Below, piece after piece: positions 18,069 to 27,613 of a stretch of DNA of 64,000 nucleotides. A program made the position numbers and the translations under genes. Source of the DNA: Kitasatospora phosalacinea (GTDB taxonomy: Bacteria > Actinomycetota > Actinomycetes > Streptomycetales > Streptomycetaceae); the NCBI RefSeq assembly GCF_000717185.1, contig NZ_JNYE01000018.1, forward strand, positions 27,490-91,489. Reading direction: 5' to 3'. Positions within the stretch are counted from its first letter, which is position 1; each line of letters opens with the position of its first letter. The notes beneath the pieces were generated by a model. The model was not told the origin of the DNA, searched no databases, and saw nothing but the letters and a program-made list of their open reading frames with translations.

Positions 18069-20237
18069 ATGGTCAGCAGGTCGGCGGCGCCCGGGGGCCC
18101 GGGGCGGCTCCCCGCCGAGGTCACCAGCTTCGTCGGCCGGGGCGCCGAACTCGCCGCGCTGACCGCCCTGGTGGGCAGGTCCCGGCTGGTCACGGTGACC
18201 GGCCCGGGCGGCGTCGGCAAGTCCCGGCTCGCCCTGCGCGCCGCCGCGCAGCTCGCCGACGGCTTCCCGGACGGCGCGCACCTGGCCGAGGTCGCCGCCG
18301 TGCAGGACCCGCTGCTGCTGGGCCACGCCGTGCTGGAGGCGCTGCGGCTGACCGACCACACCGCCCGCCCGCCGCTGGACGTGCTGGTCGAGCAACTCGC
18401 CGACCGCGAGGCCCTGCTGGTGCTGGACGGCTGCGAGCACCTGGTCGACGCCTGCGCCGAGCTGGTGGACGCACTGCTGCGCGCCGCCCCCGGCCTGCGG
18501 GTGCTCGCCACCTCCCGGCAGTCGCTGCGCACCGCGGGCGAGCACCTGCTGCCGCTCGCCCCGCTGCCCTGCGAACCGGCCGGCGACCGGGACGGCGCGG
18601 AGGCCGAGGCGGTGCTGCTGTTCGCCGACCGGGCCGCCGCCGTCCGGCCCGGCTTCCGGCTGGAGCCCGGCAACCGGGACGGCGTGGCGCTGCTGTGCCG
18701 TCGGCTGGACGGCATCCCGCTGGCCCTGGAGCTGGCGGCCGGCCGGCTGCGGGCGCTCTCCGTCGAGCAGTTGGCGGCCCGCCTGGAGGACCGCTTCCGG
18801 CTGCTCACCGGCGGCGACCGGACGGCCCCGGACCGGCACCGGACGCTGCGCACCGCGATCGGCTGGAGCCACGAACTCTGCACCATGCAGGAACGTTTAC
18901 TCTGGGCCCGCCTCTCGGTCTTCGCGGGCGGCTTCGACCTGGACGCCGCCGAGTACGTCTGCGCGGGCCGCGGCCTGGACGCCGACGACGTCCTGGAGCT
19001 CGTCGACTCGCTGGTCGACAAGTCCGTCCTGGACCGCCTCGACGACGACGGCGCCGTCCGCTTCCGGATGCTCGACACCCTGCGCGAGTACGGCACCCAC
19101 TGGCTGCGGGCGGGCGGCGACGAGCAGCGGCTGCTGCGCCGCCACCGCGACTGGTACCTGGGCGTCGCCACCTGGGGCGAGGTCGAGTGGTTCGGCCCCC
19201 GGCAGGCCGAGACCGCCGAACGCACCCGGCTCGCCCACGCCAACCTCCGCGCCGCCCTGGAGTTCTCGCTCGCCGAGCCCGGCGAGGAGCAGTTCGCCCT
19301 CGTCCTGGCCGGGACGCTCTGGTACTTCTGGGTCGGCACCGGCCACCTCGGCGAGGGCCGGCACTGGCTCGACCGCGCCCTCGCGCTCGCCCCCGAACCC
19401 ACCGACGCCCGGGCCAAGGCGCTCTGGGTCACCGGCTACCTCGCCACCCTCCAGGGCGACCTGAACCGGGCCCGCCCCGCCCTGGAGGAGTGCCGCCGCC
19501 AGGCCCTGGAGACCGGCGACGACCGGGCCCTGGCCTACGCCGTCCACCGGCAGGGCTGCGCCGCCCTGATCGGCGACGAGCCGGCCCGCGCCGCCGAGCT
19601 GTTCGAGGAGGCGCTGTGGCACTACGAGGCGCTCGGCGAGCTCAACTCGAACGTCCTGATGGCCATGTTCGAGCTGGCCCTCGCCCACCTCTTCCAGGGC
19701 GACGAGGAGAAGGGGCGGGCCTGGGTCGAGCGGGTCCGCGAGACCTGCGAGGAGCACGGCGAGCAGTGGGCGTACGGGTACTGCCTGTACGCGATGGCCT
19801 TCGCCCGGCGGCAGGCCGGCGACCTGCGCCTGGCCCGGGCCTTCGCCCGCGAGTCGATGCGGCTCAACCACCTGTTCCGCGACCTGCTGGGCATCGTGCT
19901 GGCGATGGACCTGCTGGCGCTGCTGGCCACCGAGGGCCCGGACGCCGACCTGCACGAGGCCCGGGTGCTGCAGGGCGCCGCGCACCGGCTCTGGCGGGCC
20001 GTCGGCACCCCGTTCTTCGGCTCCCGCTCCTTCAACGGCCCGCACCTGGAGTGCGAGCAGCGCGCCCGCGACGGCCTGACCGAGCAGGAGCACGCGACCG
20101 CCTTCCGGCTGGGCTCCCGGCTCGACCTGGACGCCGCCGTCCGCCGCGCCCTCGGCGGCGCCCCCCGCCGGGAACGGGAAACGCCCCCGCGGTCCGAGGA
20201 CCGTGGGGGCGTTCCGCTCGCGGGTCAGCGCGAGTAG
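18069..20237 (+). CDS. STAND-type ATPase with TPR-like C-terminus, no DNA-binding domain
   Basis: A 722-residue signal-transduction ATPase related to the NB-ARC/AfsR and LuxR-LAL group. The N-terminal P-loop GPGGVGKS is at residues 45-52, Walker B ALLVLDGCEH at 115-124, with the ATSRQSLR and GIPLALELAAGRL motifs typical of these ATPases. The C-terminal half is helical, TPR-like. Unlike LAL or AfsR regulators, it has neither an N-terminal SARP/BTAD domain nor a C-terminal LuxR HTH. The final 20 or so residues are encoded by the rpsD terminator hairpin, and the last 13 bp overlap rpsD on the opposite strand. Start ATG 18069 is chosen; no nearby in-frame GTG precedes it. Partner and target are unknown. 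Confidence 0.88.
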   Translation: MVSRSAAPGGPGRLPAEVTSFVGRGAELAALTALVGRSRLVTVTGPGGVGKSRLALRAAAQLADGFPDGAHLAEVAAVQDPLLLGHAVLEALRLTDHTARPPLDVLVEQLADREALLVLDGCEHLVDACAELVDALLRAAPGLRVLATSRQSLRTAGEHLLPLAPLPCEPAGDRDGAEAEAVLLFADRAAAVRPGFRLEPGNRDGVALLCRRLDGIPLALELAAGRLRALSVEQLAARLEDRFRLLTGGDRTAPDRHRTLRTAIGWSHELCTMQERLLWARLSVFAGGFDLDAAEYVCAGRGLDADDVLELVDSLVDKSVLDRLDDDGAVRFRMLDTLREYGTHWLRAGGDEQRLLRRHRDWYLGVATWGEVEWFGPRQAETAERTRLAHANLRAALEFSLAEPGEEQFALVLAGTLWYFWVGTGHLGEGRHWLDRALALAPEPTDARAKALWVTGYLATLQGDLNRARPALEECRRQALETGDDRALAYAVHRQGCAALIGDEPARAAELFEEALWHYEALGELNSNVLMAMFELALAHLFQGDEEKGRAWVERVRETCEEHGEQWAYGYCLYAMAFARRQAGDLRLARAFARESMRLNHLFRDLLGIVLAMDLLALLATEGPDADLHEARVLQGAAHRLWRAVGTPFFGSRSFNGPHLECEQRARDGLTEQEHATAFRLGSRLDLDAAVRRALGGAPRRERETPPRSEDRGGVPLAGQRE
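20181..20212 (-). terminator. rpsD terminator hairpin
   Basis: A near-perfect 15-bp stem (ACGCCCCCGCGGTCC with one G-T position) about 13 bp beyond the rpsD stop. It lies inside the 3' coding end of the convergent STAND ATPase gene, so it may stop both transcripts. Confidence 0.75.
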
Positions 20238-20839
20238 TACTCGACGACGAGCTGCTCGTCGCAGACGACCGGAACCTCGCGGCGCTGCGGCGCGCGGTCC
20301 AGGCGGAAGGCCAGGGCCTTCAGGTTGACCTCGAGGTACTTCGGGGTCTGGCCCTCGCCGGCGTTGCCGCCCTCGCGAGCCACCTGGAAGGGGACCTTCT
20401 CCTTGGACTTTTCCTTCACCGTGACGACGTAGCCCGGCTTCATCTGGAACGACGGCTTGTTGACCTTCGAGCCGTTGACCTCGATGTGACCGTGCACGAC
20501 CATCTGGCGGGCCTGGTAGATGGTGCGGGCGATGCCCGAACGCAGGACCAGGGAGTCGAGGCGGACCTCCAGCAGGGCGACGAGCGCCTCACCGGTCTTG
20601 CCCTCGACCTTCTTGGCGGCCTCGAAGGCACGCGCCATCTGCTTCTCGCTGAGGTCGTACTGCGCGCGCAGACGCTGCTTCTCGGTCAGACGGACCTTGT
20701 AGTCAGAGTTCTGCTTGCGGCCGCGGCCGTGCTGGCCGGGCGGGTACGGGCGGGCCTCGAAGTACTTGACGGACTTCGGGGTCAGCGGAACGCCGAGAGC
20801 ACGGGCGATCTTGACCTTGGGGCGCTTCTGGTTCGCCAT
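20225..20839 (-). CDS. rpsD: 30S ribosomal protein S4
   Basis: A 204-residue primary 16S rRNA-binding protein. It begins MANQKRPKVKIARALGVPLT and contains the S4 RNA-binding domain DSLVLRSGIARTIYQARQMVVHGHIEVNG. It lacks the N-terminal four-cysteine zinc knuckle, so it is the zinc-independent form usual in this group. It is not in a ribosomal operon here, which is normal for streptomycetes, and its 307-bp upstream gap may hold a leader through which S4 controls itself. I could not recognise that structure by eye. Confidence 0.98.
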   Translation of the reverse strand: MANQKRPKVKIARALGVPLTPKSVKYFEARPYPPGQHGRGRKQNSDYKVRLTEKQRLRAQYDLSEKQMARAFEAAKKVEGKTGEALVALLEVRLDSLVLRSGIARTIYQARQMVVHGHIEVNGSKVNKPSFQMKPGYVVTVKEKSKEKVPFQVAREGGNAGEGQTPKYLEVNLKALAFRLDRAPQRREVPVVCDEQLVVEYYSR

Positions 20840-21131
20840 GTTTCCTTTTCCTGTTCAGATACGGCTGTCACCAGGTGTTGACGGAGGACGCTCCTCGCGG
20901 TCCGGAGAAAAACCGCCCGTTGCCGGACGGTCAGCCGCTCTCCGCGACCGGGCACTATGTGCTTGCACACGAGTGGCCCACCGACCGGGAAGGGTGGTGG
21001 GCTGCCCGCGACACCGAAGGCCGGTGCGCGCCGCTCCTGGGGGAGCTCCCTTGCGGGAGGCCCCGGTTCGGTGCCCCGCTGGTGCGGCCGGTCGCTCCTC
21101 GCGGAACCCCGGACCCGGGACACACCCCCCT

Positions 21132-21137
21132 ACTATA
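21132..21137 (-). promoter_or_regulatory. Candidate -10 element, rpsD upstream gap
   Basis: TATAGT on the minus strand, a near-consensus -10 box, in the otherwise gene-free stretch 20840-21146. No convincing -35 box pairs with it. The rest of this gap holds only small GC hairpins around 21041-21053. Confidence 0.3.
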
Positions 21138-21146
21138 CGGGACGGC

Positions 21147-22496
21147 CTACTCCCCCTTGAGCCGGGCCCTGGTCCACTCGGCGATCTCCGCGTACCGGGC
21201 CTCGCCGCCCCGCCTGGTCGGCCGGTAGTACTCCTTGCCGTGCACCTCGTCCGGCGCGTACTGCTGCGCGGCGATGCCCTCCGGCAGGTCGTGCGGGTAC
21301 TGGTACCCCTTGCCGTGCCCGAGCTTCTTCGCCCCGCCGTAGTGCGCGTCCCGCAGGTGCGGCGGCACCGCCCCGGCCAGGCCCTGCCGGACGTCCGCCA
21401 GGGCGGCGTCGATGGCCAGGTACGCGGCGTTCGACTTGGGCGCCAGGGCCAGCGCGATCGCCGCCTGGGACAGGATGATCCGCGCCTCCGGGAAGCCGAT
21501 CAGCGCGACCGCCTGGGCGGCGGCGACGGCGGTGGGCAGCGCGGTCGGGTCGGCCAGGCCGACGTCCTCGCTGGCGGAGATCATCAGGCGGCGGGCGATG
21601 AAGCGCGGGTCCTCCCCGGCCTCGATCATCCGGGCCAGGTAGTGCAGCGTGGCGTCCACGTCGCTGCCGCGGATCGACTTGATCAGCGCGCTCGCCACGT
21701 CGTAGTGCTGGTCGCCGTCCCGGTCGTAGCGCACCGCGGCCTGGTTCACCGCCGTCTCGGTCGCCGCCAGGGTCAGCACCTTCTCGCCCTGCTCCAGCGC
21801 CGCCCCCGCCGCCGCCTCCAGCGTGGTCAGCGCCCGCCGGGCGTCGCCCCCGGCGAGGCGCACCAGGTGGTCCTCCGCCTCCGGGCTCAGCTCCACGCTG
21901 CCGCCCAGGCCCCGCTCGTCCGCGGTGGCGCGGCGCAGCAGGGTGCGGACGTCCTCGTCGGTGAGGGACTCCAGGGTCAGCAGCAGGCTGCGCGAGAGCA
22001 GCGGCGAGATGACCGAGAAGTACGGGTTCTCGGTGGTCGCGGCGATCAGGGTGACCCAGCGGTTCTCCACGGCGGGCAGCAGCGAGTCCTGCTGGGCCTT
22101 GGAGAAGCGGTGGATCTCGTCCAGGAACAGCACCGTCTCCCGGCCGCTCATCCCGACCGCCCGCCGGGCCCCGTCGATCACGGCCCGGACCTCCTTGACG
22201 CCGTGCGTGATCGCGGAGAGCTCGACGAAGCGGCCCTCCACCGCCTGGCTGATCACGTGCGCCAGCGTGGTCTTGCCCGTCCCCGGCGGCCCCCACAGGA
22301 TCACCGAGCTGGTCGCCGCGGGCCCCTTCGCCCCGGCGACCAGCCGCCGCAGCGGGGAGCCGTCCCGCAGCAGCTGCTGCTGCCCGGCCACCTCCTCCAG
22401 CGTCCGCGGCCGCATCCGCACCGCGAGCGGGGCGCGCCCCGGCTCGGCGCTCTGGCGTTCCTCGGCAGCGTGCGTGAAAAGGTCGGGCTCGTCCAC
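21147..22496 (-). CDS. rarA: Replication-associated recombination protein A (AAA ATPase)
   Basis: A 449-residue MgsA/RarA ATPase that acts at stalled replication forks. Walker [10 protein letters not shown] is at residues 69-77, Walker [17 protein letters not shown] follows, then sensor 1 [10 protein letters not shown] and the arginine finger region SRSLLLTLE. The C-terminal tetramer domain includes [20 protein letters not shown] and the [13 protein letters not shown] stretch. The GTG at 22496 has no Shine-Dalgarno site and may be leaderless. Upstream on the same strand is a Sua5/YciO gene. Confidence 0.95.
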   Translation of the reverse strand: MDEPDLFTHAAEERQSAEPGRAPLAVRMRPRTLEEVAGQQQLLRDGSPLRRLVAGAKGPAATSSVILWGPPGTGKTTLAHVISQAVEGRFVELSAITHGVKEVRAVIDGARRAVGMSGRETVLFLDEIHRFSKAQQDSLLPAVENRWVTLIAATTENPYFSVISPLLSRSLLLTLESLTDEDVRTLLRRATADERGLGGSVELSPEAEDHLVRLAGGDARRALTTLEAAAGAALEQGEKVLTLAATETAVNQAAVRYDRDGDQHYDVASALIKSIRGSDVDATLHYLARMIEAGEDPRFIARRLMISASEDVGLADPTALPTAVAAAQAVALIGFPEARIILSQAAIALALAPKSNAAYLAIDAALADVRQGLAGAVPPHLRDAHYGGAKKLGHGKGYQYPHDLPEGIAAQQYAPDEVHGKEYYRPTRRGGEARYAEIAEWTRARLKGE

Positions 22497-22545
22497 GCCA
22501 CGAGCGTATGCGACGGCGCTGACAGCCCTCCGCAGGAGGTGCGGC

Positions 22546-23166
22546 CTACTCGAAGCGCTCCGGGTCCCCGGCGCCGTAGCGGACGATCTCCGCCGTGCCG
22601 TCCGAGAAGTCGACGACCGTGGTCGGCACCGTCCCGCAGTCGCCGGAGTCGACGACCGCGTCGAGCACGTGGTCGAGGCTCTCCTTGATCTCCCACCCCT
22701 GGGTCATCGGCTCCTCCTCGCCGGGCAGCAGCAGCGTGCTGGAGACCAGGGGTTCGCCGAGCTCGGCGAGCAGGGCCCGGGTGACGGGGTGGTCGGGGAT
22801 GCGGACGCCGACGGTCTTCTTCTTGGGGTGGAGGAGCCGGCGCGGCACCTCCTTGGTCGCGGGGAGGATGAAGGTGTAGCTGCCGGGGGTGGCGGCCTTG
22901 ACCGCGCGGAAGACGTTGTTGTCGAGCTGGACGAACTTCCCGAGCTGGGCGAAGTCCTCGCACATCAGGGTGAAGTGGTGGCGCTCGTCGAGCCGCCGGA
23001 TGGTGCGGATCCGGTCCAGTGCCTCGCGGTTGTCCAGGCGGCAGCCGAGGGCGAAACAGGAGTCGGTGGGGTACGCGATGAGGGCGCCGTCCCGGATGCT
23101 CGCGACCACGGTGGAGATGGTGCGCGGCTGGGGCGTCTCGGGGTGCACGTCGAAGTACTTCGCCAT
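22546..23166 (-). CDS. Sua5/YciO family protein
   Basis: A 206-residue YrdC-fold protein. The family makes threonylcarbamoyl-AMP for the t6A modification of tRNAs that read ANN codons. Visible blocks are [16 protein letters not shown] near the N-terminus, KRxxR-like [36 protein letters not shown] and [15 protein letters not shown]. The overall pattern is closer to YciO-type proteins than to the canonical TsaC/Sua5, so catalytic equivalence is not certain. It lies 9 bp downstream of ppk2 and is probably co-transcribed with it. Confidence 0.9.
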   Translation of the reverse strand: MAKYFDVHPETPQPRTISTVVASIRDGALIAYPTDSCFALGCRLDNREALDRIRTIRRLDERHHFTLMCEDFAQLGKFVQLDNNVFRAVKAATPGSYTFILPATKEVPRRLLHPKKKTVGVRIPDHPVTRALLAELGEPLVSSTLLLPGEEEPMTQGWEIKESLDHVLDAVVDSGDCGTVPTTVVDFSDGTAEIVRYGAGDPERFE

Positions 23167-23175
23167 TGCTCGACC

Positions 23176-24027
23176 CTACTGCCCCGCCTGCGCCAGCACC
23201 GCCGCGGCGTGGTCGAAGACGTACTTCTGGAGGTCGCGCGGGGGCCGCTGGTAGCCGCGGGGCCCGGGGCGGGGCGGCAGGGCGACGGCGGGCTTGACCA
23301 CCTCGCGGTACGGGACGGTGGAGAGCAGGTGGGCGATCATGTTGATCCGGGCGCGGCGCTTGTCGTCGCTCTCGACGACGTTCCAGGGCGAGTCGGGGAT
23401 GTCGGTGTAGACGAACATCTCGTCCTTGGCGCGCGAGTAGTCCTCCCAACGGGTGAGGGACTCGACGTCCATCGGGGAGAGCTTCCACTGCCGCATCGGG
23501 TCGTCGAGCCGGCCGCGGAAGCGGCGCTCCTGCTCGACGTCGCTGACCGAGAACCAGTACTTGCGCAGCAGGATGCCCGCTTCGACCAGCATCCGCTCGA
23601 AGGTGGGGCACTGGTGCAGGAACTGCCAGTACTCCTCGTCGGTGCAGAAGCCCATGACCTTCTCGACGCCGGCCCGGTTGTACCAGGAGCGGTCGAACAG
23701 GACCATCTCGCCGGCCGCCGGGAGCTGCTCGACGTAGCGCTGGAAGTACCACTGGCCGCGCTGGCGTTCGGTGGGGGCGGGGAGGGCGGCGATCCGGGCG
23801 ACGCGGGGGTTGAGGTACTCGGTGACGCGCTTGATGGCGCCGCCCTTGCCCGCCGCGTCGCGGCCCTCGAAGACGACGACCATCCGGACGCCCTCGGTGC
23901 GGACCCACTCCTGCAGCTTGACCAGTTCGCCCTGGAGGCGGAGCAGTTCGTCCTCGTAGAGCTTCTTGGGCATCCGCTCGGCCCGGCCGGGCTTCTTCCC
24001 CGTCTTCCCGCCCTTGGTTCCCGTCAC
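23176..24027 (-). CDS. ppk2: Polyphosphate kinase 2
   Basis: A 283-residue PPK2-family enzyme that transfers phosphate between polyphosphate and nucleotides. The P-loop reads FEGRDAAGKGGAIKR, Walker B is LFDRSWYNRAGVEKVMGF, and the lid contains VEQERRFRGRLDDPMRQWKLSPMD, all diagnostic. The GTG at 24027 has GGAGG seven bases upstream; the longer frame to 24237 crosses a large hairpin and the LysR start and is spurious. Whether it prefers ADP, GDP or AMP is not decided here. It is divergent from the LysR gene. Confidence 0.95.
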   Translation of the reverse strand: MTGTKGGKTGKKPGRAERMPKKLYEDELLRLQGELVKLQEWVRTEGVRMVVVFEGRDAAGKGGAIKRVTEYLNPRVARIAALPAPTERQRGQWYFQRYVEQLPAAGEMVLFDRSWYNRAGVEKVMGFCTDEEYWQFLHQCPTFERMLVEAGILLRKYWFSVSDVEQERRFRGRLDDPMRQWKLSPMDVESLTRWEDYSRAKDEMFVYTDIPDSPWNVVESDDKRRARINMIAHLLSTVPYREVVKPAVALPPRPGPRGYQRPPRDLQKYVFDHAAAVLAQAGQ

Positions 24028-24100
24028 TGCGTGCCTCCGCTCACCGCGCCGTCGACGATCCCCCAGGCTAGGCCGCGGTGGGTGTCCGCGCAGGTCGAGC

Positions 24101-24162
24101 GCCTTCCCCGACCGGCACCGGCGGTCCCCCGTACCGCCGGTGCCGGTCGCGCCGGGGAAGGC
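24101..24162. other. Very stable stem-loop in divergent ppk2/lysR gap
   Basis: A 15-bp perfect inner stem (24111-24125 with 24133-24147, 7-base loop), extended by a 10-bp outer stem (24101-24110 with 24153-24162) across a one-sided 5-base bulge. No gene ends nearby, so a normal terminator role is not expected. Confidence 0.75.
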
Positions 24163-24195
24163 CGGACAACTGTGCGACACCCCCGGGGGCCGGGT

Positions 24196-24207
24196 CCAAT
24201 GCATTGG
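24196..24207. promoter_or_regulatory. Palindrome CCAATGCATTGG, putative LysR site
   Basis: A perfect 12-bp AT-rich palindrome 17 bp ahead of the LysR gene, flanked by GGT and TCC. Position and dyad symmetry fit an autoregulatory site of the adjacent LysR protein. Binding is inferred. Confidence 0.5.
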
Positions 24208-24223
24208 TCCATAACCTGGTGGC

Positions 24224-25189
24224 ATGGATGTGGACACCCGGATGTTGCGTTACCTGGCGGTGGTCGGCGAGGAGGGCCAGCTGACCGCGGCGGCGTCCCG
24301 GCTGGGGGTGAGCCAGCCGACGCTGACCAAGCAGGTGCGGGCGCTGGAGCGGGAGTTGGGGGTGGAGCTGTTCCGGCGCTCGCGGGCGGGGGTGGCGCCG
24401 ACGGCGGCGGGCGCGGAGCTGCTGGCGCACGCCGCACCGCTGCTGGCGGGCTGGGAGGAGGCGCTGCGGGCGACCCGGCGGGCGGCGGCCGAGGCGGGCG
24501 GGGAGCTGCGGGTCGGTTTCGAGGGGTCGACGATCAACCTGCTGGGCCGGGCCGCGGTGGAGGACTTCGCCCGCCGGATGCCGGGCTGGCGGGTGCGGAT
24601 GCGGCAGAACAACTGGTTCGACGAGTCGTCCGGCCTGGCCTCGGGCGAGCTGGACCTGGCGCTGTGGCACGCCCCGGCGTCGATGACCGAGCGGTACGCG
24701 CACGTGCTGCTGGGCACCGAGGAGCGCTGGGTGGTGCTGGCGGCCGACCACCGGCTGGCGGCCCGGTCCGCGGTGGACGCGGCGGAGCTGTGGGACGAGC
24801 CGTTCGTGGCCGTCCCGGAGCAGGCCGGGGTGTGGCGGGACTACTGGCTGGGCGCGCCGGACCGCGACGGGCGGCCGGCCCGGATCGGGGCGGTGGCGCA
24901 CAACTCGGACGAGTGGATGGCCGCGGTGGCCTGCGGGCAGGGCGTGGGGTTCGCACCGCGCTCGGTGGGCCGCTGGGCGGGCCGTCCGGACGTGCGCTGC
25001 CTGCCGGTGCGCGGGCTGAGCCCGAGCCTGGTGGGGCTGTTCCGGCTGCCGGGGCGGGCGGCGACGCCGGCCATGGCGGCGTTCACGGAGTCCTGCCGGC
25101 TGCACCTGGAGGTGCAGTTCCGGGCGACCGGTGGCGGCCGGTCACCCTCGGGAACGGGGCCTCAGACCTCGGCGAACGGCGCGGGGTAG
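24224..25189 (+). CDS. LysR family transcriptional regulator
   Basis: A 321-residue LysR-type regulator. The N-terminal winged HTH spans residues 1-60 (MLRYLAVVGEEGQLTAAASRLGVSQPTLTKQVRALE and on), with the linker helix after it and an effector-binding domain from about residue 90. The C-terminal tail is Gly/Ser-rich, overlapping the convergent GNAT gene by 28 bp. It starts at ATG 24224. No operon partner lies on its strand; the divergent neighbour is ppk2, a possible target. The effector is unknown. Confidence 0.93.
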   Translation: MDVDTRMLRYLAVVGEEGQLTAAASRLGVSQPTLTKQVRALERELGVELFRRSRAGVAPTAAGAELLAHAAPLLAGWEEALRATRRAAAEAGGELRVGFEGSTINLLGRAAVEDFARRMPGWRVRMRQNNWFDESSGLASGELDLALWHAPASMTERYAHVLLGTEERWVVLAADHRLAARSAVDAAELWDEPFVAVPEQAGVWRDYWLGAPDRDGRPARIGAVAHNSDEWMAAVACGQGVGFAPRSVGRWAGRPDVRCLPVRGLSPSLVGLFRLPGRAATPAMAAFTESCRLHLEVQFRATGGGRSPSGTGPQTSANGAG

Positions 25190-25668
25190 CGGCACACCCC
25201 GTGCGGGGCGCCGTCGGCGCCGGGCAGCCGCAGGGCCTGGAAGTACCCGTCGGGGACGTCGAACGGCCCGGTGATCCGGTGCCCGGAGGCGGGGGTGAAG
25301 CCGAACCGGCCGTAGTAGCCCGGGTCGCCGAGCACCACCACGACGCGCTCGCCGGCCTCGTCGGCGGCCGCCAGGGCGGCCCGCACCACGGCGGTGCCGA
25401 CGCCCTTGCGCTGCCACTCGGGGGCGACCGCGACGGGCGCGAGCGCGAGGCCCTTGCCGTTGCCGATCCGCAGCCGGGTGAGCAGGGCGTGGCCGATGAC
25501 GACCTCGCGCTCGTCCACCGCGACCAGGGACAGGGCGGGCAGCCAGGCGGCGTCGCGGCGCAGCGCGTCCACCAGGTCCGCCTCTTCGGGGCCTGGGAAG
25601 GCCGCCATGTGCACCCGCCGGGTCTCGGCGGTGTCGGCGGGGAGTTCAACTCTGGTCCGTACGGTCAT
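25162..25668 (-). CDS. GNAT family N-acetyltransferase, YhbS-like
   Basis: A 168-residue acyltransferase of the YhbS-like GNAT subgroup. Conserved blocks include GHALLTRL, LALAPVAVAPEWQRKGVGTAVV (the acetyl-CoA loop QRKGVG) and VVVLGDPGYYGRFGFTPA. The substrate is unknown. It is convergent with the LysR gene, overlapping it by 28 bp, and lies about 150 bp upstream of the end of aspS. Confidence 0.92.
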   Translation of the reverse strand: MTVRTRVELPADTAETRRVHMAAFPGPEEADLVDALRRDAAWLPALSLVAVDEREVVIGHALLTRLRIGNGKGLALAPVAVAPEWQRKGVGTAVVRAALAAADEAGERVVVVLGDPGYYGRFGFTPASGHRITGPFDVPDGYFQALRLPGADGAPHGVCRYPAPFAEV

Positions 25669-25785
25669 CCTTGACCCTTCTTGCGCGCCGCACCCCGTCG
25701 TGCAGCATTCCGGCCCCGGGCGGTGGCAGCCTACTCCTGGTGGGCGCGCACCGGCCGGGGCCGGAACAAATCGTGATCTTCCGGA

Positions 25786-25810
25786 TGCCCCGTCAGACTG
25801 CGACGGGGCA
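25786..25810 (-). terminator. aspS terminator hairpin
   Basis: A 9-bp perfect stem TGCCCCGTC/GACGGGGCA with a 7-base loop, 12 bp past the aspS stop. A second 7-bp hairpin (25811-25827) overlaps the stop itself. Confidence 0.65.
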
Positions 25811-25822
25811 CCTGACGGGGCG

Positions 25823-27613
25823 TCAGGCGGTGGGCTCGGCCTCCGACTTGGCGCTCTCCTTGGCCTTGGGCTGGGCGTCCACGCCCGCCTCGCGGCGCTG
25901 GGCCGGGGTGATGGCGGTGGGGGCGCCGGTCAGCGGGTCGCCGCCGGTGGAGGTCTTCGGGAAGGCGATGACGTCCCGGATGGTGTCGTAGCCGCCCAGC
26001 AGGGTGACCACGCGGTCCAGGCCGAGCGCGATGCCGCCGTGCGGCGGCGGGCCGTAGTTGAAGGCGTCCAGCAGGAAGCCGAACTGCGCGGCGGCCTCCT
26101 CCTCGGACAGGCCGATCGCGTCGAACGCCCGCTTCTGCACCTCGCGCTGGTGGATGCGGATCGAACCGCCGCCCAGCTCCGAGCCGTTGAGCACCAGGTC
26201 GTACGCGTTGGAGAGCGCGCTGCCCGGGTCGGTGTCGAAGGTGGCGAGCGACTCGGCGGTCGGCGCGGTGAAGGGGTGGTGCACGGCGTGCCAGCCCTGG
26301 AACTCGCCCTTGTCGTCCTCGATCGGCTCGAACATCGGGAAGTCCACGACCCAGAGGAAGGCCCACTGGGACTCGTCGATCAGCTCGCAGCGGCGGCCGA
26401 TCTCCAGGCGGGCGGCGCCCAGCAGCTCCTGCGAGGCGGTCTTCTTGCCCGCGGCGAAGAACACCGCGTCGCCGGGCTTGGCGCCCGCGGCGGCGGCCAG
26501 GCCGGACAGGTGCTCCTCGGACAGGTTCTTGGCCACCGGGCCGCGCAGCTCGCCGGTCTCGGCGTCCACCAGGACGTACGCGAGGCCGCGGGCGCCGCGG
26601 GCCTTCGCCCAGTCCTGCCAGGCGTCGAGCTGCTTGCGGGGCTGCGAGGCGCCGCCGGGCATCACGACCGCGCCGACGTACGGGGCCTGGAAGACCCGGA
26701 ACTCGGTGCCCTTGAAGTACTCGGTGAGGTCGGTGAGCTCCTGCCCGAAGCGGACGTCCGGCTTGTCGGAGCCGTAGCGCGACATGGCGTCGGCGTAGGA
26801 GAGGCGGGGCAGCGGGTTGGGGATCTCGTACCCGTGCACCTCCTTCCAGATCCGGCCGACGATCTTCTCGCCGAGGGCCAGGACGTCCTCCTGGTCGACG
26901 AAGGACGCCTCGATGTCGAGCTGGGTGAACTCCGGCTGACGGTCGGCGCGGAAGTCCTCGTCGCGGAAGCAGCGGGCGATCTGGTAGTACCGCTCCATGC
27001 CGGCCACCATCAGCAGCTGCTTGAACAGCTGCGGGGACTGCGGCAGCGCGTACCAGTGGCCCGGCTGGAGGCGGACCGGGACGAGGAAGTCGCGGGCGCC
27101 CTCGGGGGTGGAGCGGGTCAGGTACGGGGTCTCGATGTCGAGGTAGTCGTTCTCCTCCATCACCGTGCGGATGATGTGGTTGACCTTCGAGCGCAGCCGC
27201 AGCGCGCGGGCCGGGCCCTCGCGGCGCAGGTCGAGGTAGCGGTAGCGCAGCCGCACCTCCTCGTTGACCGAACCGGGCTCGTACTCGGCGACCTGGAACG
27301 GCAGCGGCGCGGCCTCGGACAGCACCTCGATGGACTCGACGACGACCTCGACCGAGCCGGTCGGGATGTCCGGGTTCTCGTTGCCCTCGGGACGGACCCG
27401 GACCTCGCCGACCACCTTCACGCAGTACTCGGAGCGCAGCCCGTGCACCGACTCCAGGTCGCGGACCACGACCTGCACGGTGCCCGAGGCGTCCCGCAGG
27501 TCGATGAAGGCCACGCCGCCGTGGTCGCGGCGGCGGGCCACCCAGCCGGCCAGGGTGACGGTGGTGCCGGCGTGCTCCGCGCGGAGCGTGCCCGCGTCGT
27601 GCGTGCGGATCAC
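25823..27613 (-). CDS. aspS: Aspartyl-tRNA synthetase
   Basis: A 596-residue class IIb synthetase. The N-terminal OB anticodon-binding domain includes [23 protein letters not shown]. Motif 2 lies in [25 protein letters not shown], the bacterial GAD insertion follows (around [10 protein letters not shown]), and motif 3 is [11 protein letters not shown]. The C-terminal ~40 residues are charged and low complexity. The gene overlaps hisS by 4 bp. Whether it is discriminating or also charges tRNA-Asn cannot be settled here. Confidence 0.98.
   Translation of the reverse strand: MIRTHDAGTLRAEHAGTTVTLAGWVARRRDHGGVAFIDLRDASGTVQVVVRDLESVHGLRSEYCVKVVGEVRVRPEGNENPDIPTGSVEVVVESIEVLSEAAPLPFQVAEYEPGSVNEEVRLRYRYLDLRREGPARALRLRSKVNHIIRTVMEENDYLDIETPYLTRSTPEGARDFLVPVRLQPGHWYALPQSPQLFKQLLMVAGMERYYQIARCFRDEDFRADRQPEFTQLDIEASFVDQEDVLALGEKIVGRIWKEVHGYEIPNPLPRLSYADAMSRYGSDKPDVRFGQELTDLTEYFKGTEFRVFQAPYVGAVVMPGGASQPRKQLDAWQDWAKARGARGLAYVLVDAETGELRGPVAKNLSEEHLSGLAAAAGAKPGDAVFFAAGKKTASQELLGAARLEIGRRCELIDESQWAFLWVVDFPMFEPIEDDKGEFQGWHAVHHPFTAPTAESLATFDTDPGSALSNAYDLVLNGSELGGGSIRIHQREVQKRAFDAIGLSEEEAAAQFGFLLDAFNYGPPPHGGIALGLDRVVTLLGGYDTIRDVIAFPKTSTGGDPLTGAPTAITPAQRREAGVDAQPKAKESAKSEAEPTA

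Noticed and set aside
20840..21146. An S4 autoregulatory leader
   Set aside because: Plausible from E. coli biology, but no recognisable pseudoknot; only an isolated -10-like box is listed.
23176..24237. A 353-residue form of Ppk2 starting at 24237
   Set aside because: The extra N-terminus crosses a large hairpin and the lysR start; GTG 24027 has a well-spaced GGAGG and gives the family length.
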